This document shows, in pieces, positions 23,025 to 32,793 of a stretch of DNA of 64,000 nucleotides. Position 1 is the stretch's first letter; each line of letters starts with the position of its first letter. The notes below the pieces were generated by a model. It made no database searches. It was not told where the DNA came from and saw nothing but the letters and a program-made list of their open reading frames with translations. Location of the stretch: positions 1 through 64,000 of the forward strand of contig CABJAP010000010.1 of assembly GCA_902363595.1 (NCBI GenBank), given 5' to 3'. The position numbers and the translations under genes are program-made. Source of the DNA: Clostridia bacterium (GTDB taxonomy: Bacteria; Bacillota; Clostridia; Peptostreptococcales; Anaerovoracaceae).

Positions 23025-24734
23025 TTATTTGTTCTCTGCATCCAGCATGGAAAATAGAAAACTGCCTTCAAACATCACGGCCTCCGGTTTCACTTCATGG
23101 AGCTGCCTTACCGGGATTTGGAAGATGTCTCTGTCCAGCACAACCAGATTGGCTCGTTTTCCCTCCTCAATGGTGCCGGTCTTATCTTCCAGACGCAAAG
23201 GAATGGCTCCCAGCCTGGTATACCCTGCGACTAGGTCGTCGACGCCGAGCCTTGCGCTCTTCGGCGGACGAACGCTTTCCGGATATTGTTCCGGGTCCAG
23301 AGGCTCTTCCGGGTCAACTCTGGTGGACGATATCTCCATGCCCAAAAACGGATCTCCTCTATGCTCTTCGCACATGCCGATCACATCACTGCTGTAAGTA
23401 ACCACTGCTCCGGATTCAATCATCTCTGTGAAGTCATACATGGTGTTCCAGCGTTCCTGTCCCAGGTAATCGATTGCTGCTTCACCGAAATATCCGCCCG
23501 CCCAGTGGCAGGACCAGTTGATGATGATTCCCAGCTCCGCAGGACGTCTGCGATCATCGGGGTGAACCAGTTCGCAATGAGCCAGCTCCATGTAAATATC
23601 CCATGTCCCGCCTTCAAACTCCACCTGCTTCTTTGCCTTTTCATAAGCATCGCAGGCAGTGCGGAACCCCCGGTCGCAAACCACGTGAACATGCAGATCC
23701 AGCTTTTCCCGATTCAAGCGCAGCAGCACGTTTATCAATTCTTCCTCGCTCATATTGATCTGTCCGTAATTACCCTTGTCAGGATCGTTGCAGTGGGGCT
23801 CTAGCGATGCGCTGTTGCCCATTTCATTGGTGCCGTCCAGGAAAGTTTTCACTGTATGGCTCCCCACATGATCGCTGGTGTATGTTCTTTGCCAATCACG
23901 CAAGGCAGCGATGCAGGCATCCAGTTTGTCGAAGCTCTCCAGAAGGCAGGTTCCCTCATAATACATGTTGAGCCTCCCCGCCTGATCCATATCATAATAA
24001 AGCTTCATTGCTTCTTCGCCTTCGGTGATCCCGTCCAGGATGCCGATAACACCGCGGCTTTTCAGAAAGTCTAGGAAAGGGGATAAGGTTTTTTCATCTA
24101 CAGTAGTCGGCGGATGCCAGCCAATCTTATCATACAAGCTCTCCTCAAAAGAAGCTGTAGGTATTGGCTCCAGCACCCATCCAGTGGGTTCCCCAGACTC
24201 ATCCCGTACGAAAAACGGTGCCATACCGGTTTCCTCAGTGTTTTTATCGATGCCCATCAGCTCCAGAGCCTTGGAATTATACCAGCAGGCATGATCGGTA
24301 AAGTCCTGCAGCCTTACCGGCCGGTCTGATACATATTCGTCAATCCATTCTTTTCGCGGCCCTTTTTCATCGAACATGGTAGGCGGATAGCATTCTCCGA
24401 AAAAATACGGAACTTCGCTGATCGGGCGGGCCTGGCAATATTCCTTGACAAAAGAGAGCAGCTGATGCATATCATCAAACTCCGGCATCTGCACACGCCA
24501 GCGGCTCTTGGCGATGGTCTCCGGGTGGGTATGCCCGTCGATAAGGCCGGGCAGAACCATCCTTCCCTGCAGGTCGATTAAATCTGCTTCCGGCAGCGCA
24601 GCTTGACATTCGGCCAGCGTGCCGACCTTTAAAAAACTGCCGTCCTTGATGGCCGCTGCCTCGGCAATTTCCCGTTGCTCATTGCTTTTATATAGTTTCC
24701 CGTTGAATAAAATCATTTCTTTGTTCGTTTTCAT
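23025..24734 (-). CDS. YtcJ-like metal-dependent amidohydrolase
   Basis: A 569-residue amidohydrolase family 3 enzyme. It has the GLIDGHTHP metal motif near residue 63 and a long TIM barrel. ITYSSDVIGM-like metal Asp and EEGKRANLVVLDRDI close the composite beta domain. YtcJ relatives hydrolyse amides such as N-acyl amino acids. It is second in an operon with an APC permease upstream and a saccharopine-dehydrogenase-like gene 20 bp downstream. A paralogue lies at 35939-37567. Confidence 0.88.
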   Translation of the reverse strand: MKTNKEMILFNGKLYKSNEQREIAEAAAIKDGSFLKVGTLAECQAALPEADLIDLQGRMVLPGLIDGHTHPETIAKSRWRVQMPEFDDMHQLLSFVKEYCQARPISEVPYFFGECYPPTMFDEKGPRKEWIDEYVSDRPVRLQDFTDHACWYNSKALELMGIDKNTEETGMAPFFVRDESGEPTGWVLEPIPTASFEESLYDKIGWHPPTTVDEKTLSPFLDFLKSRGVIGILDGITEGEEAMKLYYDMDQAGRLNMYYEGTCLLESFDKLDACIAALRDWQRTYTSDHVGSHTVKTFLDGTNEMGNSASLEPHCNDPDKGNYGQINMSEEELINVLLRLNREKLDLHVHVVCDRGFRTACDAYEKAKKQVEFEGGTWDIYMELAHCELVHPDDRRRPAELGIIINWSCHWAGGYFGEAAIDYLGQERWNTMYDFTEMIESGAVVTYSSDVIGMCEEHRGDPFLGMEISSTRVDPEEPLDPEQYPESVRPPKSARLGVDDLVAGYTRLGAIPLRLEDKTGTIEEGKRANLVVLDRDIFQIPVRQLHEVKPEAVMFEGSFLFSMLDAENK

Positions 24735-24753
24735 AAATACTCACTTCCTTCTT

Positions 24754-26388
24754 TCATACTGGATCTTTCTTTTTTCCGATCAGGAGCAGAACCGTACCCG
24801 CTGCTGCACCGATGATCCCGCCAACTCTGGCGATTTTTATCATGAACCAAAAATTGCTTTGCAGACCCGTCCCATAGGTTTCTAAATAATATTCGGGGCC
24901 CCAATCTCCTTCATACCAGGATAGAAAGACGCTGCCGACAATGGCGTAGATGCCAAATATTAGAATAAAGACGCCAATTCTCTGGATATCCCCTTTTGCC
25001 AGCTTTGTACGGCGGTTGATCGGGTGATTCTCCGGATCTGCTTTATATAAGCCGCCGTATATGATCTTAAATACAAGATAGGCAGCGACAGCCGATCCAA
25101 TTGATACAAATCCCAGCAGAAAATATTCCGTTCCGTTAACAAGCATTCCGATAATTGCAATTGCCACCGGAAGCAATGCGATGATATAGATCTTGGCGGG
25201 GCCGCCCTTTATGTACCATACGTCTCTTTTCTCCACCGGATATTTTCTGCGGATAATAAGCAGCGATATACCAAGAATCACATATACCATTAAGGCCAGC
25301 GGCCCTAAAAAGGTCAGCAGCGTTGAAAACTCAAAATTCATCATGATAACAGTTGTAACCCCCAAAAGCAGGATTGACAGAATCGGCACGCCCCTATTTT
25401 TGCTTACTTTGACTAAGAATCGCGGGCATAGATTGTCATCCGCCATAACGAAAAACCCTCTCGATCCGGCAGCAATATAGGTGTTAAAAATCGCAGCCTG
25501 CGAAATAATGGCAACGACTAAAAAGGCTACGCCCCATCCATATCCCAAATGCTCTTTTAATACATCACCGTATCCAAGTCCTTCCGTTCCCCATTCATAC
25601 CACGGATCCACAGAGACCAGTCCTGCAATTGTCGGCAAAATATAGCTGAGTGCGATCAAGGGCATAGCGAGCTTAAAGCCTTTTGGAATAATTTCAGGAT
25701 TTTCAATTTCTCCCGCCATATTGGATACGCACTCGTATCCGCAATACATCCATATGACAATACAAATACTTCCGCCAAGACAGTCGATTACGGACTGGCC
25801 TTCCGGTGTGAAAGGCTGCATGGGGCTATACTCCCAATTAGCAAAACCTACGACTGTTACAACAGCAAAGGCAGCTAAAATGGCGACCGATAAAACCGAA
25901 CTTACAATTCCCACTTCTTTCAGGCCCATCAAATTGACTAGAATAAAGATGACCACAATTCCCAGCTTTGTAAAAAACGCAATGGTCGGATCCGTGAGGG
26001 CAGGGATAAAATGCTGTGCGTAATTAACGATTAAGACTACATAGGTTGCTGTGGATAAATAGATGGATATCGTTCCCCACCAGCTGATGCTGAATCCCCA
26101 AAATTCTCCTAAAGCTTCCTTGACCCACACATAAATTCCGCCTTCAGAGGGCATCAGAGCGCTCAGCTCCGAAACAGTCTGGCAGATGGGAAATGCCCAT
26201 ATAACTGCAAAGAGTATCAGCATGGTTAAAGTCATCCCCGGCCCGCTTTGAGGAATCATATCTTCAATTCCAAATGCTCCTGCCGCTACTAAGCAAAAAA
26301 GCATAAATGCAATCTGGATGGGCCTCATTTTCTGTTTTTTTAAACCGGCTACACCATCTTGGCCAACTGTATTCCCTTTTTTATCCAT
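24754..26388 (-). CDS. APC-family amino acid permease
   Basis: A 544-residue protein with about 13 membrane helices. It starts after a 25-residue cytoplasmic tail. GAFGIEDMIPQSGPGMTL and PSEGGIYVWVKEALGEFWGF are the APC substrate-site helices. It probably imports an amino acid or amine for the two enzymes that follow. GGAGG precedes the ATG. The AraC remnant is divergent across 146 bp. I see no sigma54 site in that spacer. Confidence 0.88.
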   Translation of the reverse strand: MDKKGNTVGQDGVAGLKKQKMRPIQIAFMLFCLVAAGAFGIEDMIPQSGPGMTLTMLILFAVIWAFPICQTVSELSALMPSEGGIYVWVKEALGEFWGFSISWWGTISIYLSTATYVVLIVNYAQHFIPALTDPTIAFFTKLGIVVIFILVNLMGLKEVGIVSSVLSVAILAAFAVVTVVGFANWEYSPMQPFTPEGQSVIDCLGGSICIVIWMYCGYECVSNMAGEIENPEIIPKGFKLAMPLIALSYILPTIAGLVSVDPWYEWGTEGLGYGDVLKEHLGYGWGVAFLVVAIISQAAIFNTYIAAGSRGFFVMADDNLCPRFLVKVSKNRGVPILSILLLGVTTVIMMNFEFSTLLTFLGPLALMVYVILGISLLIIRRKYPVEKRDVWYIKGGPAKIYIIALLPVAIAIIGMLVNGTEYFLLGFVSIGSAVAAYLVFKIIYGGLYKADPENHPINRRTKLAKGDIQRIGVFILIFGIYAIVGSVFLSWYEGDWGPEYYLETYGTGLQSNFWFMIKIARVGGIIGAAAGTVLLLIGKKKDPV

Positions 26389-26534
26389 AATTTTCCTCCA
26401 AACTCATCGATGCCGCACATTTTTCAAAATATTTTGTTTTCTAAAAAAATTATGCCCCTAATCTGCTCCTGCGACTATTGCCATTTTCTATAAAAAAACA
26501 GTAAAATAATCTAAAATTTGACTACACACAACAT

Positions 26535-27497
26535 TTGGTGTATTCTTTTCTTATGGATATCAAAGAAAGAACAATTAATTATCAAGATGATCGGCCCTTC
26601 AAAAGCCGGCTCTGCAAAATCGGCCATATTGAGCCCCATTATCATCCGCATGATTTGGAGTTAATCTTCTGTCTTTCCGGCTCCATTCAGTTGACTGCCG
26701 GACATCAGCATATCAAGATTCAGGCCGGAGAAATTTTTTCCGTAGATTATCGGGATATCCACTATATCCACTCTGACTGCGATAACCTGACCTTAATTTT
26801 CCATATGGATCTTACCAGGACCCATTTGCCCTGGGATCGCCTGCAGCACGTTTTTTTTGCCTGTGAAAGCTGTCATTGTTACCCTTATCAAAAGGATGCA
26901 ATGGATGAGGTCAAAGATATTCTTTTGGCCCTTTCCTACGTGCAGCATACTGCCTCGGACCCAACATAACCTCAAGACATCTGTGCGCCCGCCAATCGTC
27001 TGATTGAAATCCTTTTCAAATTCTTTAACTGGTTTAATTACGAAAATCAGGATGAATACATAAACTTGGATTTGCATGATCGTTTTTACCGAGTGCTGGC
27101 CTATTGCAATGAACATTTTGATCAAAAGATTTCCGTTTCCCAGCTGGCTGCTTCGGAGCACATCAGCAGAAATTATTTCTCGCAATTTATCAGCAAGACA
27201 GTATTCAAAAGCTTTAGTCTGATGATCAAGTACATACGCTGCTACGAAGCGGAGCATCTGCTGCTCACCACCGACCTGCCCAATTCGGAAATCGCTTATC
27301 AGTGTGGGTTTTCCGATCCAAAGTATTTCTATGCCACATTCAAGGGGTGGTGGGGCTGTACGCCTACGGAGCACAGAGGCCACTACCGCGCCTGCCTGGA
27401 GCAGACTCCCCGGCTTACCGTGCTCAAGGAAGAGGAAGCGGAAGCCCTTTTGAAAGACTACATCACTGACTGGCATTTGCAGAAGGTGTTTGTTTAA
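26535..27497 (+). pseudogene. AraC-family regulator broken by one in-frame stop
   Basis: Two open stretches, 26535-26969 and 27066-27497, are in the same frame and separated only by a TAA at 26967-26969. Translation through it gives a complete regulator of about 320 residues: an N-terminal cupin (HYHPHDLELIFCLSGSIQLTAG, DYRDIHYIHS) and a C-terminal double AraC helix-turn-helix (KISVSQLAASEHISRNYFSQF...EIAYQCGFSDPKYFYATFK). A single CAA-to-TAA change would explain it. No strong ribosome binding site is seen. It once probably controlled the divergent APC operon. Confidence 0.85.
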
Positions 27498-27585
27498 AAA
27501 TGTTCTTGCTGAAAAGCTTGTCTCTATTTATAAAATGCAAAACAAACCGGCATAGTTTGTAAAAGGGAAAAAGATAAAAAAAGGA

Positions 27586-27621
27586 CTGCTGCATAAAGTA
27601 AATTGCGCTTCAATGCAGCAG
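27586..27621 (-). terminator. Terminator of the DmpA-type operon
   Basis: A 9-bp stem (CTGCTGCAT/ATGCAGCAG) with inner pairing is followed on the minus strand by TCCTTTTTTT. It sits 34 bp after the stop at 27655. Confidence 0.75.
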
Positions 27622-27654
27622 CTCTGTTTGCCTGAATATGCCCGGCATCGCACT

Positions 27655-28764
27655 CTATCTCTCCAAAAGTTCAATCACCTGATCCTGCGGCAGCGCATAT
27701 ACTTTATTGCCGCATATGCCTTCCATGGTTTCGGCTGCGAACATTGCGTTGAGAATCGCCTCTTCAACCGCTTCGGCCACGGAAAAGTAAATGGGATCGA
27801 GCAGGTCGTCACTGAGCATCGTCACTTGAGATTTTGAGGAAGTGTAGGCGTTTTCGTTGGCTGTGGAAAACGCAAGGAAGATATCTCCGGATCCGTTTTC
27901 TCCATACGATCCTAGATTTCCGATGCCAATGGGTATGCGCTTGCATAATTTGGACAGCTGCCAGGGCATCAGCGGCGCATCGGTGGCGATGACAACAATG
28001 ATCGACCCGGTTCCTGATTTGGGCTTTAACGTGTTATATACAGCCTGGTTTCCACAAATTTGGCTTCCCATATGCCTGCCCTTGATTTTGAAGTTTTTGC
28101 GTAGGCCGTGGTTGGCCTGAACCAGTACGCCGATTGTAAATCCGCCGTCCTTCTCCGGCAAAAGACGCGAGGCGGTTCCGGTTCCGCCTTTAAAGTCATG
28201 GCAGACCATGCCTGTACCTCCGCCCACATTTCCTTCTGCGATTCTGCCGCCTTTAGCATTTTCCAGGGCTTTCTGCACATGCTTTTCTTTTACTCGAAAT
28301 CCATTTATATCGTTGAGAAGTCCGTCCCAGGTTTCCCCTACTGCGGGATAAAAATATCCGCATCCAGGTATTTCTTCGCCTTCATTGATAAGAGGATAGT
28401 AAAAATTATGCTCGATCATCCATTTGGCCGCAGTATCTCTGACCATGCCCACGCTATTGGTGTTGGTCAACATCAAGGGGCCGTGCATGAACCCTGAATC
28501 ATCGATCCAGTGTGTTCCCGTCAGTTCTCCGTTTCCGTTTAAATCATGCCGTCCGGCAAATACAGCGCTCCGCTTTTTCCCTCTCGGCAAAATGGCCGTT
28601 ACGCCTGTTCTGACAATACCGCTGCCTGCATCCGCGGAATCAGAGGCGCTGCCCTCGATGATGGTCGCATAGCCCACTTCCACGCCGGCCACGTCTGTTA
28701 TGGCATTATTTTTTCCGGTTGCTCCATAGAACGGGATTCCCGCTTCTCTTGCTCTCTTTTTCAT
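27655..28764 (-). CDS. P1-family aminopeptidase/esterase (DmpA/BapA type)
   Basis: A 369-residue N-terminal-nucleophile-like hydrolase of the S58/P1 family, which removes N-terminal (often D- or beta-) amino acids from peptides. Visible motifs are GVTAILPRG, LTGTHWIDDSGF, NVGGGTGMVCHDFKGG and SGTGSIIVVIATDAPL. The last holds the Ser before which these enzymes self-cleave. The ATG at 28764 has better GGGAG spacing than the ATG at 28773. It is in an operon with the sugar/cation-type MFS gene upstream, under a sigma54 promoter. Confidence 0.87.
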   Translation of the reverse strand: MKKRAREAGIPFYGATGKNNAITDVAGVEVGYATIIEGSASDSADAGSGIVRTGVTAILPRGKKRSAVFAGRHDLNGNGELTGTHWIDDSGFMHGPLMLTNTNSVGMVRDTAAKWMIEHNFYYPLINEGEEIPGCGYFYPAVGETWDGLLNDINGFRVKEKHVQKALENAKGGRIAEGNVGGGTGMVCHDFKGGTGTASRLLPEKDGGFTIGVLVQANHGLRKNFKIKGRHMGSQICGNQAVYNTLKPKSGTGSIIVVIATDAPLMPWQLSKLCKRIPIGIGNLGSYGENGSGDIFLAFSTANENAYTSSKSQVTMLSDDLLDPIYFSVAEAVEEAILNAMFAAETMEGICGNKVYALPQDQVIELLER

Positions 28765-28781
28765 ATTTATCATTCTCCCTG

Positions 28782-30197
28782 TTAAAAAATTTTGTTCAGT
28801 TTTTCTTGCGGATACTCTTTTCCTTCTTTTTTATATTCGATCGCTTCCAGCAGATTTTGAAAGCGCTCCTTTGTCACCGGATAAAGCATGATAAAGACCG
28901 TTCCCACCATAAACAAAATACCCGGGATCAAAGTATTGACGGTTATAATGCCCTGCAGCGCCTGCTCGGTCTGGACTTCCGCCGTTCCATCATATCCCAG
29001 CAGAGTCAAGAGGCCGCCTGTCACGTACATTCCGATAGCTGATCCGAACTTTTGCATGAAGGACGAGAATCCGGTGATTGCGCCTTCCCGCCTCTTTCCG
29101 GTCACATATTCGTCCAGCTCGGCACAATCGTACATCATGGAATAGCCTACCGACCAATAGCACACATTGCCGATGTTATAAAATGCGGTGAACAGAATCA
29201 AATGGGTGAAGTCGGGGATTCCATAAAAGAAATAGAACATGCAGCCGGCGATGCTGATCAGGTTCAGAGAAATTAAAGCCTGTTTTTTTCCAAAGCGGTT
29301 GCTGATCAGGTTGCAGATGGGAATAAACGCGATGGTCAGGATCGAATAAATGGTCCAGTATCCCGCCTGTTTGGCCGGGCTCAAGCCCAGATTGTTGTCC
29401 ATGATATATACAAAAGCGGCCGATGCTATGGAAAAAGCAATGTTGTATGCCAAAGTCATCAGCAAAAACCGGCGGAAAGCTTTTAATTGGAAAAGTTCTT
29501 TATAGTTTGCCAGCAGCTTTGCCTTTTCTTCTGCTTTATATTGGTTCTTATCCACAAATTCTTTCCCCTTGGTCGCCCGCCAGCAGATCAAGCCGCCTGC
29601 CAGCCCGAAGAGCCCAAAGGCTACTGCGGAAATTGTCCAGGATTGTGCTTCCGTTCCTCCGCTTTGGGTGACTTTGTCCAGAACCATCATCGGTCCGGCG
29701 CTGACAAGCCATGTAGCCACGTAGATTCCAACTCCTGCAAAGCCGCGCAGCGTGGTCCTGTCGTTAAAGTCCTGGGTCAGTTCGGCGCCCAATGCAAAGA
29801 AGGGAATCACATACGTTTTATAGCTGGTCCAATATAAAATCCCCACTGCGATATAATAAAGCAAGGTAATGGGCCTGCTGAAATCCACCGCAGTGTACAG
29901 CAGCACCGTGCAGAGGAATAAGGGGAAAACGCCTGCCAGCATGAAAGGCCTTCTTCGCCCGTACTTTGATTTGCAGTTGTCGGATAAATAGCCCACGATG
30001 GGATCCGTCAGCGCATCCCACAGTACGACAATCAAGGCAATGATCCCGCCATATACGGCCGGCAGTCCGACTACATCGGTCACAAAATATAAAAAGTAAA
30101 TATAGAACATATTGAACGGTATGGAATCGGTCAACTGGCCGCACGCATATTGCAGTTTTAATGCGATCGTCGTCCTTTCAGATTTGGTTTCAGTCAT
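28782..30197 (-). CDS. MFS symporter, GPH (MelB-like) family
   Basis: A 471-residue membrane protein with 12 helices. The MelB-type DALTDPIVGYLSDNCKSKYGRRRPFML (residues about 60-86) holds the acidic cation-site residues. GPH transporters normally carry glycosides with Na+ or H+. Because the next gene is a peptidase, this one may import a peptide-like or amide substrate; that is an inference. The ATG at 30197 is favoured since AGGAGG is nine bases upstream. A -24/-12 promoter lies 70 bp upstream. Confidence 0.85.
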   Translation of the reverse strand: MTETKSERTTIALKLQYACGQLTDSIPFNMFYIYFLYFVTDVVGLPAVYGGIIALIVVLWDALTDPIVGYLSDNCKSKYGRRRPFMLAGVFPLFLCTVLLYTAVDFSRPITLLYYIAVGILYWTSYKTYVIPFFALGAELTQDFNDRTTLRGFAGVGIYVATWLVSAGPMMVLDKVTQSGGTEAQSWTISAVAFGLFGLAGGLICWRATKGKEFVDKNQYKAEEKAKLLANYKELFQLKAFRRFLLMTLAYNIAFSIASAAFVYIMDNNLGLSPAKQAGYWTIYSILTIAFIPICNLISNRFGKKQALISLNLISIAGCMFYFFYGIPDFTHLILFTAFYNIGNVCYWSVGYSMMYDCAELDEYVTGKRREGAITGFSSFMQKFGSAIGMYVTGGLLTLLGYDGTAEVQTEQALQGIITVNTLIPGILFMVGTVFIMLYPVTKERFQNLLEAIEYKKEGKEYPQEKLNKIF

Positions 30198-30267
30198 AAA
30201 CATGAACCTCCTTAAATTCTATACGAGTGACAGTTAATGATAAAGGCCTTTACATGGACAGAATACC

Positions 30268-30282
30268 GCAAATATTGTGCCA
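30268..30282 (-). promoter_or_regulatory. Sigma54 promoter of the MelB/DmpA operon
   Basis: On the minus strand TGGCACAATATTTGC matches the consensus TGGCACR-N4-TTGC exactly. It is 71 bp before the transporter start and downstream of the sigma54 activator gene. Confidence 0.8.
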
Positions 30283-30322
30283 CTTCTTAAACCTTGGAAA
30301 TACAGCCTTTGACAGCTTGCAC

Positions 30323-30360
30323 AAAAAAAGAAGTGTCAGATTTTTTAACACTTCTTTTTT
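30323..30360. terminator. Bidirectional terminator in the activator-operon spacer
   Basis: A 14-base A-rich/T-rich stem around AGAAGTGT/ACACTTCT with T-runs on both strands. It ends the activator gene that stops at 30440. Confidence 0.7.
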
Positions 30361-30436
30361 CTCATATCACTTTGTTATTCAGTTTGGACCTTTTTGCGCC
30401 GGTGTCAGGTTTTTTATCATAGTAAAAGAATCTGAC
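30335..30436. promoter_or_regulatory. Candidate activator sites (GTCAGRTT)
   Basis: GTCAGATTTTTT (30335), GTCAGGTTTTTT (30404) and an inverted GTCAGATTCTTTT (30424-30436) lie 50-170 bp upstream of the sigma54 promoter on the minus strand. This is where an enhancer-binding protein would sit. Confidence 0.4.
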
Positions 30437-30439
30437 GAT

Positions 30440-31891
30440 TCACCCCCGATCATCCTTTTTGCTCAGGTTATATTTTTTTATTTTATAATGCAGACTGGGT
30501 CTGGAGATTCCCAAGAACTCCGCCGTTGCCGTAATATTCCAGTCGTTCAGCTTCAAGGCTTTCTCCAGGATGCGCTTTTCAGTATCGTCCATCAATTTGC
30601 CCAGCAAATTTTCTTTTGCTTCCATGGGCTCATCGACGATAAACTCTTTTAAGCGCGCAATGTTCAGCTCCTTAAAGTGTTTGCTCTCCAGGGTATCTCC
30701 ACTGCATTCGTTCATGGCTCGTTCGATGGCATTGAACAGTTCCCGGATGTTCCCCGGCCAATCGTATTCTTTGAGAATGTCCACTGCCTCTTGGGTGATT
30801 CCAATTATGGCTTTGTTGAGGATCGGGTTTAGCCGCTGGATATGGGCCTGGGCAAGAAGGGGGATATCTTCTGTCCTTTGGCGCAGTGGGGGAATTTCCA
30901 TATTGATGACATCCAGTCGATAATATAAATCTTCTCGGAACAGGCCTTCTTCCACAAGTTTTTTTAAATCCTTGTTGGTGGCGGAAATGATGCGAATATC
31001 AATTTTTATTTTTTTGCCCCCGACGGTCACCACCTCTTTTTCCTGCAGGACCCGCAGAAGCTTGGGCTGCATATGATAGGGGATCTGGTCAATTTCGTCC
31101 AAGAAAATCGTTCCCTTGTCGGCCATCTGAAACCTTCCTTGTCTGCCGCCCCGCGCTGCCCCGGTGAAGGACCCTTCTTCATAGCCAAAGAGCTCTGATT
31201 CAAACAAATGCTCCGGTATGGAGGCGCAGTTCACTTCTACCATGGGAAACCGGCTGCGCATACTGCTGCTGTGGATGGCCTGTGCGACGACTTCCTTGCC
31301 CACCCCGGATTCGCCGGTTATGAGGACGGTGGAGTCGGATTCCACCAGGTTATAAATTTTCTGCCGGATTCTTTCGATGGCCAGGCTCTTGCCGATGATA
31401 TCGGCTACCATATACTTGGACTCCTTTTTCTTATTGTAAAATTCGGAAACGTTTCCAAACCCTTTGTTCTTGGTCATAATCGTTCCGTTCAGTACTGTTT
31501 CTAGCTTTTCCGCAAAGCTCTGCAGCTGCCAGCTGTCCGTGAACAAATCATAGTCGATGGCGCCTGCGATCTGTCCCTGGTCATAAACAGGCTTGATTCT
31601 GGCAACACTGACGAAACCATCGGACAAATAGAAATAGGCTTCCTGCTGTTCTTCTTTTGCAAAGGCGCTGCTGATCTTGCTGGTGGGATGGATTTCATGG
31701 ATGGATTTTCCCACTACCTTTTGCGGAAGCTCGATGCCGTACAGTTCTTCCAATGCGCCAAATAGATCGGGAGATAAATATTTTATAATTCCCTTTTGAT
31801 CTATGACGACCAGCCCGTCAATGGCATCGAAGACGTTTTTGCACTCTTCCTGCGTCAAGCCGAAATATGTGATTTCCTTTTTCTTTTTCAT
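30440..31891 (-). CDS. Sigma54-dependent activator with PAS sensor
   Basis: A 483-residue enhancer-binding protein. A PAS region spans about residues 15-125. The AAA+ domain has Walker A GESGVGKE at 193-200, GSFTGA at 240-245 and Walker B TIFLDE at 261-266. A Fis-type helix-turn-helix ends the protein (ILEKALKLNDWNITATAEFLGISRPSLHYKIKKY). The frame is open to 31969, but GAGG eight bases before the ATG at 31891 fixes the start. Its likely target is the exact -24/-12 promoter just downstream. Confidence 0.9.
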   Translation of the reverse strand: MKKKKEITYFGLTQEECKNVFDAIDGLVVIDQKGIIKYLSPDLFGALEELYGIELPQKVVGKSIHEIHPTSKISSAFAKEEQQEAYFYLSDGFVSVARIKPVYDQGQIAGAIDYDLFTDSWQLQSFAEKLETVLNGTIMTKNKGFGNVSEFYNKKKESKYMVADIIGKSLAIERIRQKIYNLVESDSTVLITGESGVGKEVVAQAIHSSSMRSRFPMVEVNCASIPEHLFESELFGYEEGSFTGAARGGRQGRFQMADKGTIFLDEIDQIPYHMQPKLLRVLQEKEVVTVGGKKIKIDIRIISATNKDLKKLVEEGLFREDLYYRLDVINMEIPPLRQRTEDIPLLAQAHIQRLNPILNKAIIGITQEAVDILKEYDWPGNIRELFNAIERAMNECSGDTLESKHFKELNIARLKEFIVDEPMEAKENLLGKLMDDTEKRILEKALKLNDWNITATAEFLGISRPSLHYKIKKYNLSKKDDRG

Positions 31892-32117
31892 GGCGTTTTC
31901 CTCTAATGTCATACCGGACATTTCTTCAGTCCAATATTTTTCCTCAATCTTGCGACAACATCTGCACACGCAAAAAGGCGATGCGCTTCAGGGAAGTTTC
32001 ATCACGCATCTCTTTTACGAGTGCAGCTCTTCTGACATTATACCACAAGCCGGCCAACGCTCTGTGGAAAAGGCTTGCGGGTGATTCGCGCTCATGATTC
32101 GACAGATTTATTATGTT

Positions 32118-32669
32118 TTACGGGTTATAGATAATCATATGAACAATGGCTGTTTCATTGCCTGTGTTTCTGTAAGAATGAATGGAATCTGCCCTGAATC
32201 GAAGGTGTTCACCAGCCCTTACCGTAAAGCTCTGATCGTTCAGGCAAATTTCCAGGGCGCCTTTGAATATGGTAACGAATTCCGTCGCCCCCCTTAAGTG
32301 GGCTTCTGATTCCCAATAACAGCCCTCCTCAAGCTCCAAGTAGTACACCGCGAATCTGCGGTTTTCATCGTCGGGAAAAATCGAATAATTCTTCACCCTC
32401 CCGCCGTCTTCAAGCAGCGGCTGTATTTCCCCAGTCTTGACAATCTCATAAGGCTTTTCAGGACGCACCGTCAGTGCATCAAAAGGCACCTTCATTCCGT
32501 TGGAAATTTTCCAAAGCGTCGATAATGTTGGGTTCCCGTCCCCCCGTTCAATCTGGGCAAGCATACTCTTACTAACGCCGCTCAGTTTGGAGAGTTCTTC
32601 CATACTCAGTTTGTTTTCCTCCCGCAGACGCTTAATATTCTTTGCCACAATCGCATTCATCGTATCCAA
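32118..32669 (-). CDS. XRE-cupin regulator
   Basis: A protein of about 183 residues. It has an XRE helix-turn-helix (IVAKNIKRLREENKLSMEELSKLSGVSKSMLAQIERGDGNPTLSTLWKI) and a C-terminal cupin (TEFVTIFKGALEICL...VRAGEHLRFRADSIHSYRN). Such proteins sense small molecules and control nearby transporter genes. The start is probably TTG at 32669, with AGGAGG six bases upstream; ATG at 32660 is the alternative. It is divergent from the LysE-type exporter, with a 21-bp palindrome between them. Confidence 0.85.
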   Translation of the reverse strand: MDTMNAIVAKNIKRLREENKLSMEELSKLSGVSKSMLAQIERGDGNPTLSTLWKISNGMKVPFDALTVRPEKPYEIVKTGEIQPLLEDGGRVKNYSIFPDDENRRFAVYYLELEEGCYWESEAHLRGATEFVTIFKGALEICLNDQSFTVRAGEHLRFRADSIHSYRNTGNETAIVHMIIYNP

Positions 32670-32711
32670 AAGAAACCTCCTCTTGACAATATATTGCATA
32701 TAATGCATCAT

Positions 32712-32732
32712 TATATCGTACAGTACGATATA
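32712..32732. promoter_or_regulatory. 21-bp palindromic operator
   Basis: TATATCGTAC and GTACGATATA are perfect 10-bp arms around a single central A. It lies between the XRE-cupin gene and the exporter gene and is the likely binding site of the XRE-cupin protein. Confidence 0.65.
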
Positions 32733-32793
32733 TCGCACCTTTTGTACCATTATATACCTATTGCTTTTATAAGTAAAGAGGGAGGCGTCTTTC

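Noticed and set aside
26400..26534. Sigma54 promoter for the APC permease operon
   Set aside because: A TGGCA occurs on the minus strand, but the GG-to-GC spacing is two bases short of the consensus.
26535..27497. Alternative genetic code with TAA read as Gln
   Set aside because: TAA ends many intact genes here (for example the integrase and MFS genes), so two interrupted genes do not support recoding.
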